Origin: Lachnospiraceae bacterium
GTDB lineage: Bacteria; Bacillota; Clostridia; Lachnospirales; Lachnospiraceae
NCBI GenBank assembly: GCA_017625815.1
Contig: JAGAKD010000106.1
Span: forward strand, 1 to 64,000
Length of the DNA: 64,000 bases
Reading direction: 5' to 3'
Positions within the stretch are counted from its first letter, which is position 1. Every line of letters starts with the position of its first letter. Below, piece by piece: positions 9,772 through 18,160 of this stretch. Under the pieces are notes generated by a model. That model did not search any database. It worked only from the letters and a program-made list of their open reading frames with translations, and was not told where the DNA came from. The position numbers and the translations under genes are program-made.

Positions 9772-12083
9772 TTAAGCGTCAACGTCCATTATAAGTTCAC
9801 CGCAAGCGCGTGGATCGAAAAGACAGATTCCCATTTCACCGAGGAAATGTACGCTGTAACCGTCCTTAGCATTACTTCTTACAGTGCTTGCATTCTTACC
9901 ATAACCTGCACCTGGAGCTACAGAACCTGAAGTATTCCAAATAACCATTTCACGGTCTTTTCTAACCACCTTAACGATATTAGACTTACCATCACGTCTA
10001 GCAACATCAAGGAATGTCATACGGTAAGATTCAATAGGCTTACCAGATACCGGATGTAACAAACGATTGTAAGTAGTATCATCATACAATGGGAAGTGCT
10101 TCAACGTCAATTCGATACCGTTAGTCATCTTGTAAGTTACAAACTGACCACCTAATACCAATGCCTGACCAGAACCTGTAATGAATTTAGTATCAATCAA
10201 ATTCATTGTAGCAGCTTTCTGTTTCAATACACGGTCGAATTCTCTCATACCCATTTCACCTGTCAAAGCAACAAACTTACGTTCGTTAGTACCTAAGATG
10301 TTATAAGACAAGTCAAATAAGAAGTCTTCCAATAATTCAGTAGTTAATTCTGTGTAGTAACGTCTGTTAGACGGAGCAATCTGTTGCAACAAACCAGCTG
10401 GAATATATACAGGTCGTCCGTTTGTACCCAACAAGCTAGTAGAACCATCTTTGTTTACATTACTCTTAGAGTAAACCAACATACGTTCACATCTCTTAGA
10501 CCATTCTCTCATGGCTTTCCATTCCTGATAATCAGACCACAAGTAAGAAGTCTTACCAGTTTTAGGATCTTTCAAAGCAATCCACAATACTGTAGAGTAA
10601 GCTGTACCTGTAATATCATAATCAAGACGAGTAGTAAATAAGAAGTTTCTCATCTTGAAGTGAGTGTTGTAGTTCAAGATGTCACCTTCTTCGCTGTATT
10701 CTTCGTAAGCAGAAGCTAAACGAGATACTTGATGTCCTGCAACTAAGTATTCACCTGGAATGTAAGAGTTAGACTGTCCATCTGCAATAAAGCAAGTGTA
10801 AACCCATTCGTTACCATCTTGGTAAGGTGCGCCTGATACACGTACCTGATATTCTCTATCATCAAATTCCAAGATTGCACCAGTTCCAAACCACTTGTCT
10901 TCTAACCACAACATGATCGGAGTATTACCCAAACCAGCCATGATTGTATCAGCATTAGCTGCAGTGATTTCTTGTCCGTTCCATTTAGCTGAGCGAATAG
11001 TAACAGCTCTATCAGAATCAATCATAACAGACCATTCATAGTCTCTCTGATCAATTGTCATTACATTACCCAGACCACCTGTGATAGCGTCCAAAGAAGT
11101 ACTATAACCATCATCTTTAGAACCAAATACGTAAGAAATTACACGTGTTACTTCATACGGTCTTGTCAACATGGCATTGCTGATCATGTTTTCATCTACG
11201 TCTAATGTTCAGCGTAAGTCGTTAATTTACGCCCGTCTTCCGACTGCTGCACATTTCTGTGCAGAGCAGGCCATATCTTCACCTCAGTGAGGTGTCTACT
11301 GCTTCGAGTCACTTGACTCTACACCGTTGATAGCGGTTGGCCGTCGAACCTCCAAATTAATAATATCTATTTTTAATCCCCGTAAAACTCCACGTTTTAC
11401 ATAATCTCCAGTATTAGCATATTTATAGATTAAACCACTATTTGCTGGAGTAATATGTAACTGTTTTAATAACTGCTTAAATCCTATAATTGTAAACGAC
11501 TTTCCACTAAACACATTTGTAAACACGTATGCTTTTTTGGTTTGCTTATAAATGCAATCATAATTACCAGCATCTCTAGAATGTTTTATATTATCGTAAT
11601 GATTGCACCATTCTAAATTACTTACAAAATTATTCAGTCTGTCAAAGTCTTTATGATTTACCTCAGGTAATCCATTAGGATTATCTAAAAAAGTCATAGC
11701 AATCAATCTGTGTACTTTGTACGAATATTGTTTCCCATTATCTCCCACTAAAGATACTTGTAGATATCCATCTTTAGTAGTTGCAGGTTTTAAAAACTTA
11801 TTATACCTTTTTGAAAATATTTTACCATCTTTTGAAGCTAAATAAAATTCTTCATAACCAGGTATCGGTTTCATATCATTAATTTGTTTGGCTGCTGATT
11901 GCCCATTTTCATTTTTCATAATCTATGCGTTTAATTATTACACTATGGTAGTACGCCTTTAGGGGTTTCCAGCAATTCAATAGAAATGCATCAGTATATC
12001 GCTATACTGAGCCCCCGTTATTCAAGGTCTGAAAACCATTTACCACGACCGATCTGGAGATTATTTAAAATTCCGTTATCCAT
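9772..12083 (-). CDS. Major capsid protein (HK97 fold), split by a group I intron
   Basis: The main coding part, 9772-11187 from an internal ATG, gives 471 residues typical of a crAss-like capsid protein: Trp- and Tyr-rich, with MTIDQRDYEW, GTGAILEFDDREYQV and the C-terminal HFLGEMGICLFDPRACGEL. The real start is probably the ATG at 12083. This short first exon reads MDNGILNNLQIGRGKWF and then hits stops. An intron with an HNH enzyme intervenes, and the frame resumes upstream of 11187 as VDENMISNAMLTRPYEV. Joining 12083-12032 to 11201-9772 keeps the frame and gives about 493 residues, a normal size for the family. Exact splice sites are inferred. The gene follows the scaffold directly. Confidence 0.85.
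11202..12031 (-). other. Group I self-splicing intron in the capsid gene
   Basis: Just inside the 5' side, the minus strand shows a P2-like hairpin (CAGTATAgcgaTATACTG) and then AATTGCTGGAAAC, close to the group I 'P' consensus AATTGCGGGAAA. After the HNH gene comes AAGATATGGCC at 11,279-11,269, close to the 'S' consensus AAGATATAGTCC. Several GC-rich hairpins, such as CACCTCACTGAGGTG and GCACAGAAATGTGC, fit P9 helices. A 3' end at ACATTAG, with a terminal G, restores the capsid frame. The ~830-base length with an internal endonuclease is normal for phage group I introns. The 5' splice site is uncertain by several bases. Confidence 0.75.
11296..11919 (-). CDS. Intron-encoded HNH homing endonuclease (NUMOD4-HNH)
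   Basis: A 207-residue endonuclease inside the capsid-gene intron. It carries an N-terminal NUMOD4 motif (PIPGYEEFYLASKDGKIFS, residues 18-36) and an HNH nuclease core (HRLIAMTF, then LPEVNHKDFDRLNNFVSNLE, then WCNHYDNIKHS). The order and spacing match NUMOD4-HNH enzymes such as those in phage introns. It would cut intron-less capsid genes and spread the intron. Expression must be separate from capsid expression, because splicing removes it. Confidence 0.9.
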   Translation of the reverse strand: MKNENGQSAAKQINDMKPIPGYEEFYLASKDGKIFSKRYNKFLKPATTKDGYLQVSLVGDNGKQYSYKVHRLIAMTFLDNPNGLPEVNHKDFDRLNNFVSNLEWCNHYDNIKHSRDAGNYDCIYKQTKKAYVFTNVFSGKSFTIIGFKQLLKQLHITPANSGLIYKYANTGDYVKRGVLRGLKIDIINLEVRRPTAINGVESSDSKQ

Positions 12084-12092
12084 AATATTTAA

Positions 12093-13262
12093 TTAAAGTA
12101 ATTGTTGTACTGCGCGACTAAATATAGAGCTCGCTGATGTCGTGTTTATTCTTCTGTTACCTTTGCTGACACCTGTTGATCTGAGACTCTGTTTGAGATT
12201 TTTAATAGCTGAGCTAGTACCCATTTTCTTAGCAGTATCGAGTAAAATATCACCCTTCATCGTAAAATAGGCAGACTCGATTAAATTCTTTACGCTCTTA
12301 GAATAATCTTTTTGATATTGAGTTTTACCATTTGCATCTGCTTTGAATATGTATGCAAGTAAAGCTTTCTTATCTTTTTCGGGAACTTTGATTCCACGAA
12401 CATTATTCATAGCGTTTATTTCATTCACAACGCTGTCTATAAAGTCCTGTTGCTCAGCCTTTCTTTGCTCTGCAGCCCTTTTCTGCTGGGACAATAGCTG
12501 TTCCTTTTTGGACTCTTCAATGTCCTTCATAGCCTCTAAAGCATCCTCTGCTTCGTCCTCTAAGATACCAGCATCTTCATATTTTTCAATCTTTCTAGCT
12601 ATCTGTTTCTCACTGTATCCTTTTTCAGTAAGTAACATCTTGACAATTTGCTTTTGATTAGACTCAATAGTAGTATCAAAATTATCATAATCAATTTCTG
12701 GAGTAACAGTAAAATAGTCAGCTATATTACCACCATTACGTACAAATTCATCCAATTTGGCTACTTCCTCACTAGCATACTGAGGAACTGATTGTTCTTT
12801 AATAATGTCTCTAAAGTAAGTAACTAAATCTTCAACAGTTTTTGGTTTAGTTTCTTTCTCTTCATCATCAAATTCCCATTCTAATTCTTCAGCAATAGCA
12901 TCAAATAAAGCAGTTACTTTAGAAGATTCTTCTTCATCTACTTCTTGTTCATCTTCTTCGTCGTCTACTTCATCAATTTTTTTAGACTTTTTAGAAATTT
13001 TAGGTTCATCTTCTTCCTCTTCTTCATCTTCTAAATCGTCATCATCAACATCTTCTTCCTCTTCTTCAGTCTTTTTATTTTTACTACCTGGAGTAGCAGG
13101 TCTAGCGTTAGCCGACTGTTTTTTCAACTCTTCCAAGTCTTCATCAGATAAATCTGTATCATCTGGAGTACCTGTTAACAATGTAGTATTACTATGATTT
13201 TCTGAAAACATATCAGAAATAGCTTCAAATCCAAATAGTGTATCATTACTATTGTTATCCAT
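12093..13262 (-). CDS. Acidic scaffold-like protein
   Basis: A 389-residue protein with a very acidic, disordered N-terminal half (runs of Glu and Asp at residues 65-115) and a helical, coiled-coil-prone C-terminal half ending in a basic segment (KNLKQSLRSTGVSKGNRRIN). This layout, and the position nine bases upstream of the capsid start codon, are typical of phage capsid scaffolding proteins that bind capsid subunits through a basic C-terminus. No protease motif is seen. The scaffold role is inferred from architecture and order, not from a named family. Confidence 0.65.
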   Translation of the reverse strand: MDNNSNDTLFGFEAISDMFSENHSNTTLLTGTPDDTDLSDEDLEELKKQSANARPATPGSKNKKTEEEEEDVDDDDLEDEEEEEDEPKISKKSKKIDEVDDEEDEQEVDEEESSKVTALFDAIAEELEWEFDDEEKETKPKTVEDLVTYFRDIIKEQSVPQYASEEVAKLDEFVRNGGNIADYFTVTPEIDYDNFDTTIESNQKQIVKMLLTEKGYSEKQIARKIEKYEDAGILEDEAEDALEAMKDIEESKKEQLLSQQKRAAEQRKAEQQDFIDSVVNEINAMNNVRGIKVPEKDKKALLAYIFKADANGKTQYQKDYSKSVKNLIESAYFTMKGDILLDTAKKMGTSSAIKNLKQSLRSTGVSKGNRRINTTSASSIFSRAVQQLL

Positions 13263-13348
13263 AATTAAATCAATTAGATTGTTCTTTGTTGTTGTAATTC
13301 AATAATCCACTCACACTTAAAGGAACTGCAAATTCCATTGGTATAAGA

Positions 13349-14572
13349 TTATTCATTATCATAATCAGATTCTTTCTTTACTTTAGCCTTTTTACTTTCT
13401 TTAGTGATAGTAATTGGAGTATTTAACTTACTCTTAACTTTGCTAACCACTTTACCGACACCGTATGGTATGGCAGTTAATGCAGCATCTACAATAGCTT
13501 CACCATAATTACCTTCAGCAATATTCTCAGCAAAACTCATAGCATCTTTAACGTAACCAGCAGGAGTTAAATGTACTTCCGGTTGAACTACATCCGCTTT
13601 ACCAGATATTCTTTGTTGTCTAGCAAAATATTCTGGTGTACCTGGAGTAAGACCTAATTCTTTGGGTGGTACTATCTTTTTACCACCATCTTCATATGCT
13701 GGAATTTTAGATTCTACTAAATTTCTAAGTTTCTCATTTGTGGTCCATTGTGTCCATTCATCTACTTCCGGATGGTTCTTTATAAAATCTGGAATTGATT
13801 GTTTTTTGACAATTTTCAATTTATTAACTGATCCAGGAAATACCGTTATTTGAGAAGGAGTTTGTATTCCATCATATTTTAAAGCTTCTAAATCGGATTG
13901 TAATAATCCTTTTACTCTGTTTGATTCAGTTTTATATAAATTTAAATCTGTACCCACCACGTCATATACCGTGGGATTTAATTCTCCACCTAATGGTTTA
14001 CTACTTCTACCCAAATGTATCGGAGCATCAGGACTTTTAATATTTGCAAACTTTGGTGCATTTTTAGGCGACTTATACCACAAATTTATACCTTTCATTG
14101 CTTTACTACCACCCTCCGCACTACCTATAAATTGAGCATCAAATTTATCAAATCTTACTGGGCTACCATGATAAAATAATTGTTTGGATTTAGAAGCAGA
14201 TTTCCCGATATTTATCGCATCTGATAAAACTTCAATGCCACTAGGCATTGGTACAGCTGCTAAAACCATTTGAGTCCTAGGATCATTAACGAATTCATTA
14301 ATACCCGCAGTAGTAGCATTTCTAACGGTTTGCCAATTTTTTGCAGTTTCGTATCCTTGTGTTCTAGCAATATCTCCAAACTTATTTTGTGGATATACAG
14401 TTACTTCGGGCAAACTATATACAGCTGCTACAGAATTATCTTTGCCGTCTTCGTATCCAGGAATTGAATCGAATTGTGATTTAATATCAAGATAGGTAGT
14501 ATCAGGATTTTGAGCTTTAATACTGTCGTATATTTGTTTCTTCTCTTTAAAAGATAAATCTGACCATTTCAT
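13349..14572 (-). CDS. Virion-associated protein with ADP-ribosyltransferase-like domain
   Basis: A 407-residue protein. The N-terminus (WSDLSFKEKKQIYDSIKA, ending in PGYEDG near residue 43) is a short module that recurs in crAss-like virion proteins; a similar PAYEDGG appears later in the same protein. Residues about 131-230 resemble phage ADP-ribosyltransferase domains: QLFYHGSPVRFDKFDA, then a Gly-rich turn and GINLWYKSPKNAPKFA, equivalent to the usual 'YHGS..F..F' and 'GIYFT...A..YA' motifs. A basic, Lys-rich tail ends the protein. An injected effector that modifies host proteins is plausible. The catalytic Glu could not be placed with certainty. Confidence 0.6.
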   Translation of the reverse strand: MKWSDLSFKEKKQIYDSIKAQNPDTTYLDIKSQFDSIPGYEDGKDNSVAAVYSLPEVTVYPQNKFGDIARTQGYETAKNWQTVRNATTAGINEFVNDPRTQMVLAAVPMPSGIEVLSDAINIGKSASKSKQLFYHGSPVRFDKFDAQFIGSAEGGSKAMKGINLWYKSPKNAPKFANIKSPDAPIHLGRSSKPLGGELNPTVYDVVGTDLNLYKTESNRVKGLLQSDLEALKYDGIQTPSQITVFPGSVNKLKIVKKQSIPDFIKNHPEVDEWTQWTTNEKLRNLVESKIPAYEDGGKKIVPPKELGLTPGTPEYFARQQRISGKADVVQPEVHLTPAGYVKDAMSFAENIAEGNYGEAIVDAALTAIPYGVGKVVSKVKSKLNTPITITKESKKAKVKKESDYDNE

Positions 14573-15229
14573 CTAAAAATATTTCCATTTAAAATTTTTA
14601 TATTTGCCTTTATATTTACCACTTTCTCCCTCTCTACACACTCTAGATATACCACTATTATCTATATTTAAGGCTTTTCCGGCATCTGTAGCAGATTCCC
14701 AAACACATATTACATTATTATTTAAATCCAATTGAATAATAGGAATTTTGTTTATTTGTAAATTCTTTGCATATGTATTACCTTTCATTAAAATAGATAA
14801 AGCTAATTTTCTTGATTGTGAACAGGGATTACCTTTTTTATTCTTTTTTGATTCTGCTATTTTTCTGCGAGTATCTATAGATCGTTTTTTACCTTTATTT
14901 TTAGTACTTACTTTTAATCTACCCTCTTTTGATAAAGATTTTCTTGTTTCTCCACCTTCTGTATTATTATATCCAAAAAGTGGATTATTAGAATTTAATG
15001 CTTTTATCAATTGTTTTTCAGATTGAATAGCTTCCTCTTTTGTAATCCCACTAAATATTATTTCGTGTTTAAAATTATCCCATCCATATTTTAAAATAGC
15101 GTTATAGAAATGTTTATTCTTACAATAACCTCTTCCGTTTGCCCATCTCTTTAATGGATTTTGTTTTGTTATCCCTACATAATATTTATTTGTTGGAGAG
15201 GTATGCAAATATACACAATAATTTGTCAT
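14573..15229 (-). CDS. Free-standing GIY-YIG homing endonuclease
   Basis: A 218-residue endonuclease. The GIY-YIG core reads CVYLHTSPTNKYYVGITKQN (residues 5-24), followed by the catalytic-type Arg in PLKRWANGRGY and Glu in IQSEKQLIK. NUMOD3-like basic segments (SIDTRRKIAESKKNKKG) and a C-terminal NUMOD1-like helix-turn-helix (ATDAGKALNIDNSGISRV) bind DNA. It overlaps the neighbour by four bases (ATGA), so it has been captured into the structural operon without an intron. It is unrelated in detail to the GIY-YIG gene at 8.8 kb. Confidence 0.9.
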   Translation of the reverse strand: MTNYCVYLHTSPTNKYYVGITKQNPLKRWANGRGYCKNKHFYNAILKYGWDNFKHEIIFSGITKEEAIQSEKQLIKALNSNNPLFGYNNTEGGETRKSLSKEGRLKVSTKNKGKKRSIDTRRKIAESKKNKKGNPCSQSRKLALSILMKGNTYAKNLQINKIPIIQLDLNNNVICVWESATDAGKALNIDNSGISRVCREGESGKYKGKYKNFKWKYF

Positions 15230-15582
15230 TTGTCAAAAAATAAATGCTCTGTATAGAAATGGTAATAGTCTTTATTCTTACATACTCTAGAATGTAAAGC
15301 AGCATGAATCAAACTAGGTAAACCTATCACTAATAAGTATAATGGACCTAAGATTTGCGATTGTTTTGTATGACCCAATTCGTGCTGCAAATGCTTAATG
15401 TTACCAAGTATAATATAATTACCAAGAGTAATACCACCAGGGAAGTTAGTTGATAACTTACATTTAATACCTTCTCCACACAAGTCTTTAGTACATGTTT
15501 CATACCCATCTACATAGTTATATGCAAGCCACCCCAGAATATTCTGAGGAGCTTGCCATAACCACTTTAAAATCTTTTTCAT
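15226..15582 (-). CDS. Small HExxH metallopeptidase-like protein beside the portal gene
   Basis: A 118-residue protein with a zinc-binding HExxH motif in LQHELGHTKQS (residues 65-75) inside a hydrophobic context, followed by a possible membrane-associated helix (LGPLYLLVIGLPSLIHAAL). The N-terminus is aromatic and amphipathic (MKKILKWLWQAPQNILGWLA). Its ATG overlaps the TGA of the portal gene (ATGA). Peptidase activity is not certain, because the third ligand is not obvious. It could be a membrane-active virion protein or an assembly protease. Confidence 0.6.
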   Translation of the reverse strand: MKKILKWLWQAPQNILGWLAYNYVDGYETCTKDLCGEGIKCKLSTNFPGGITLGNYIILGNIKHLQHELGHTKQSQILGPLYLLVIGLPSLIHAALHSRVCKNKDYYHFYTEHLFFDK

Positions 15583-18158
15583 TTCTTCTTAGATTTAGAC
15601 TCACCTGCTACTTTATTCTTAAGAGCTGTCTTGGCTTTCAATCTTTCTCTTTCCATTGCAGCTTTATCTTTCTGAGCTTGCAATTTCTTAGCTTCAACTA
15701 ATTTCTTCTTTTCGAGTTCGATCTTCTGCTTTTCAATCGAGTTACGTAATCTTTCTGCTTCTTTCTGAGCATCTATCTTACGTTTTTCAATCTCTTTCTT
15801 ATTCTCTTCAGCACGCATTTTGTTAGCCAAATCCATTTGTTTAGCTTGAGCATCAGATACAGCTTTCTGTCTTTCAATCTCTTGCTTTCCAATTTCAATA
15901 GGATCTGGAATACCGTTCATATCTTGATCCATATTTTCGGCATTTCTATAAGCATTCAATTGAGCAACTGTAATCTTAGTAGCATTGTCTTGATCAATCT
16001 TATACTTTTCAAGATCCAATTCAGCTTCTTTAAGCATGAGTTCTTGTTCTTTGACTTCATTCTGCATTTGAACCAATTGCTGTTGCTGCTGAGCTTCTTG
16101 TTCTTGCATCGCTTGTTGTTGTTCCATTCTCTTAGTCTCAATTTCCTGTAACTTAGTCTTAATCATACTTAAGTTATCTAAAGTAAGAACTTCAACAATA
16201 TCTAACATAGATGCACCATTCTGCATAGCAGGTTGAACTAAACTACGTACTTGGTCAATCAATTGATTATCCTTAGTACTATCAGATACAAATATGTCAA
16301 AATCTTCATATGAGAAATTATCGTCAAGCTTTAAGAATGCTCTAGTAGTATCATCCAATAAGTAGTTAAGATATTCTCTACTATCTTTCCAAGCGTATTT
16401 AGCAGTATCTAACAACATGCTTAATACTCTTTTCTTACATTGATTGTGCAACCAGAACCAAGGTTCAGTAATATGAGCAGACTGTACTACACTTCTTTCC
16501 ACATTACCTACTAATTCATTACTTGATATAGCACCTTGTCTCTGTTGAGTAATACCAGACAATTCTGATACCATCTGTTCAATCTTATCAAGTAATCCGA
16601 TGTAAGTATTGATTGTATTACCCATAGTAAGATCTAGAGAAGTATAGTTACTAAATGACGATGGTTTACCACCTTCCCTGCCAGGCACTTGCCAGCCTTC
16701 TTCGTATGGATTAATGAATGCTACACCTAATGCAGATAGATAGTGCATCCACTTATCAACATCTATACCCATAGATTTAGGAATAGTAGTAACATCTACT
16801 AATGGAACTTTACCTTTATCTCTAGCAATGGCTAACTCCAATCTATACCATAATACAATATACATATATTGTAAAGGTTTCATTACAGCAACTAATGACT
16901 TAGCTTTACTGTTAGTATTACTATAGGCTACACCAGTATAAGGTAACTTGGCTGAGTTTAATGTAGAACTATTTTCAAATTGGTATTCTACAGGTTGCAT
17001 ACCAAAATACAAACTGTCTTCATCATCATTACCTTCTACACAATAGCCTTCCCAAGTTTCAAGTATCCACTTCCATTCAACATTTATTTCAGTACCTACT
17101 TCTTTGTATGATTCATCTACTTGGAATTCTTCAGGTAAACCAGTCTCTGGATTAAGTATAGTTACGAAACCAATCTTTTTACATGATTTCCAGCACACGT
17201 GATAAAGTATAACATCGTCTAATACTTTATCTTCCATATAACCATTGATGGTGTTATAACGCTTTAAATCTATATGATTATAATCCATTGGACTTCTATC
17301 AGGACCGTAACCTGAAGTAGGTTGTTGACCTACTATTTCTAACAGTTTATTTAACTGTTTTTCATCCAAGTAATCATAGTAATCATCATATAAAGAAGCC
17401 CAGGAAGTTCTGATTCTTCTTACACACCACGAAGATTCATCTACAAACTCAACACCTTCTTCTGCAGGATATTTAAAATCTTTAGTGTTAACTGTTTCTG
17501 CAAAAGGATCACCGTTTCTAATACCTACGTAATAGAATTCTAAACCACCACATAAAGCGTGTTTAAAACCTTTAACAAATTCATGAGGTAGATTTAATTT
17601 CTTTATCAAATACTGCAAAGCATGATACGCAGTAATTTCAGCAATATCTTTGTATTCTTGAGTAAGATACTTATGTATTTGTTCTGGAGTTTGTACTTCT
17701 CCTGAATCTAAAGCTTGTTGGAATCTAGCTTGTTCTTCTGGACCTAATTGAGCCATAATAGCTGCTTGTACATACTCTAGTAACATTTGCTTAGCTTTAT
17801 CTTGTACTTCACTAGAAGCAATATCACTAGTTCTACATACTTTGAAGTTAAAAGGTCTTTTAGTCTCTTCCCCTAGTAATAAATCAATCTTTGGTCTAAT
17901 TATATTATAATCCTGAGCCATTGCAGGAAACCCATCATCTTGGTTAAATGGGTTAGTAACATACTTTAGATCTTTCTCATTATACAATCCATTATACAGA
18001 TCGTAATAACTTTGTAATTCTTCTTCGTCAGGGATAGAATTAGCAGAAGAGAAACCAGATATACCTATAAAATAGTCTATACAATCTTTACGCCATTCCT
18101 CTGTCTTTTTAGACATTGGTAGCTTTTGTATAGGCATGTTTGATATGTATTTTCTCAT
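15579..18158 (-). CDS. Portal protein
   Basis: An 859-residue protein two bases downstream of TerL, with the length and character of crAss-like portals. The N-terminal half carries wing and stem-type segments (DYNIIRPKIDLLLGEETKRP; SGITQQRQGAISSNELVGNV). The last ~200 residues are a long coiled coil rich in Gln, Glu and Lys, ending in a basic tail (KNKVAGESKSKKK), which is typical of extended crAss portals. It forms the dodecameric DNA entry ring. TerL followed by portal is the standard order, and no competing portal candidate exists in the window. Confidence 0.9.
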   Translation of the reverse strand: MRKYISNMPIQKLPMSKKTEEWRKDCIDYFIGISGFSSANSIPDEEELQSYYDLYNGLYNEKDLKYVTNPFNQDDGFPAMAQDYNIIRPKIDLLLGEETKRPFNFKVCRTSDIASSEVQDKAKQMLLEYVQAAIMAQLGPEEQARFQQALDSGEVQTPEQIHKYLTQEYKDIAEITAYHALQYLIKKLNLPHEFVKGFKHALCGGLEFYYVGIRNGDPFAETVNTKDFKYPAEEGVEFVDESSWCVRRIRTSWASLYDDYYDYLDEKQLNKLLEIVGQQPTSGYGPDRSPMDYNHIDLKRYNTINGYMEDKVLDDVILYHVCWKSCKKIGFVTILNPETGLPEEFQVDESYKEVGTEINVEWKWILETWEGYCVEGNDDEDSLYFGMQPVEYQFENSSTLNSAKLPYTGVAYSNTNSKAKSLVAVMKPLQYMYIVLWYRLELAIARDKGKVPLVDVTTIPKSMGIDVDKWMHYLSALGVAFINPYEEGWQVPGREGGKPSSFSNYTSLDLTMGNTINTYIGLLDKIEQMVSELSGITQQRQGAISSNELVGNVERSVVQSAHITEPWFWLHNQCKKRVLSMLLDTAKYAWKDSREYLNYLLDDTTRAFLKLDDNFSYEDFDIFVSDSTKDNQLIDQVRSLVQPAMQNGASMLDIVEVLTLDNLSMIKTKLQEIETKRMEQQQAMQEQEAQQQQQLVQMQNEVKEQELMLKEAELDLEKYKIDQDNATKITVAQLNAYRNAENMDQDMNGIPDPIEIGKQEIERQKAVSDAQAKQMDLANKMRAEENKKEIEKRKIDAQKEAERLRNSIEKQKIELEKKKLVEAKKLQAQKDKAAMERERLKAKTALKNKVAGESKSKKK

Positions 18159-18160
18159 AT

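Noticed and set aside
15837..16151. 104-residue plus-strand frame inside the portal gene
   Set aside because: It is the antisense of the Gln/Lys-rich coiled coil and lacks any context on that strand.
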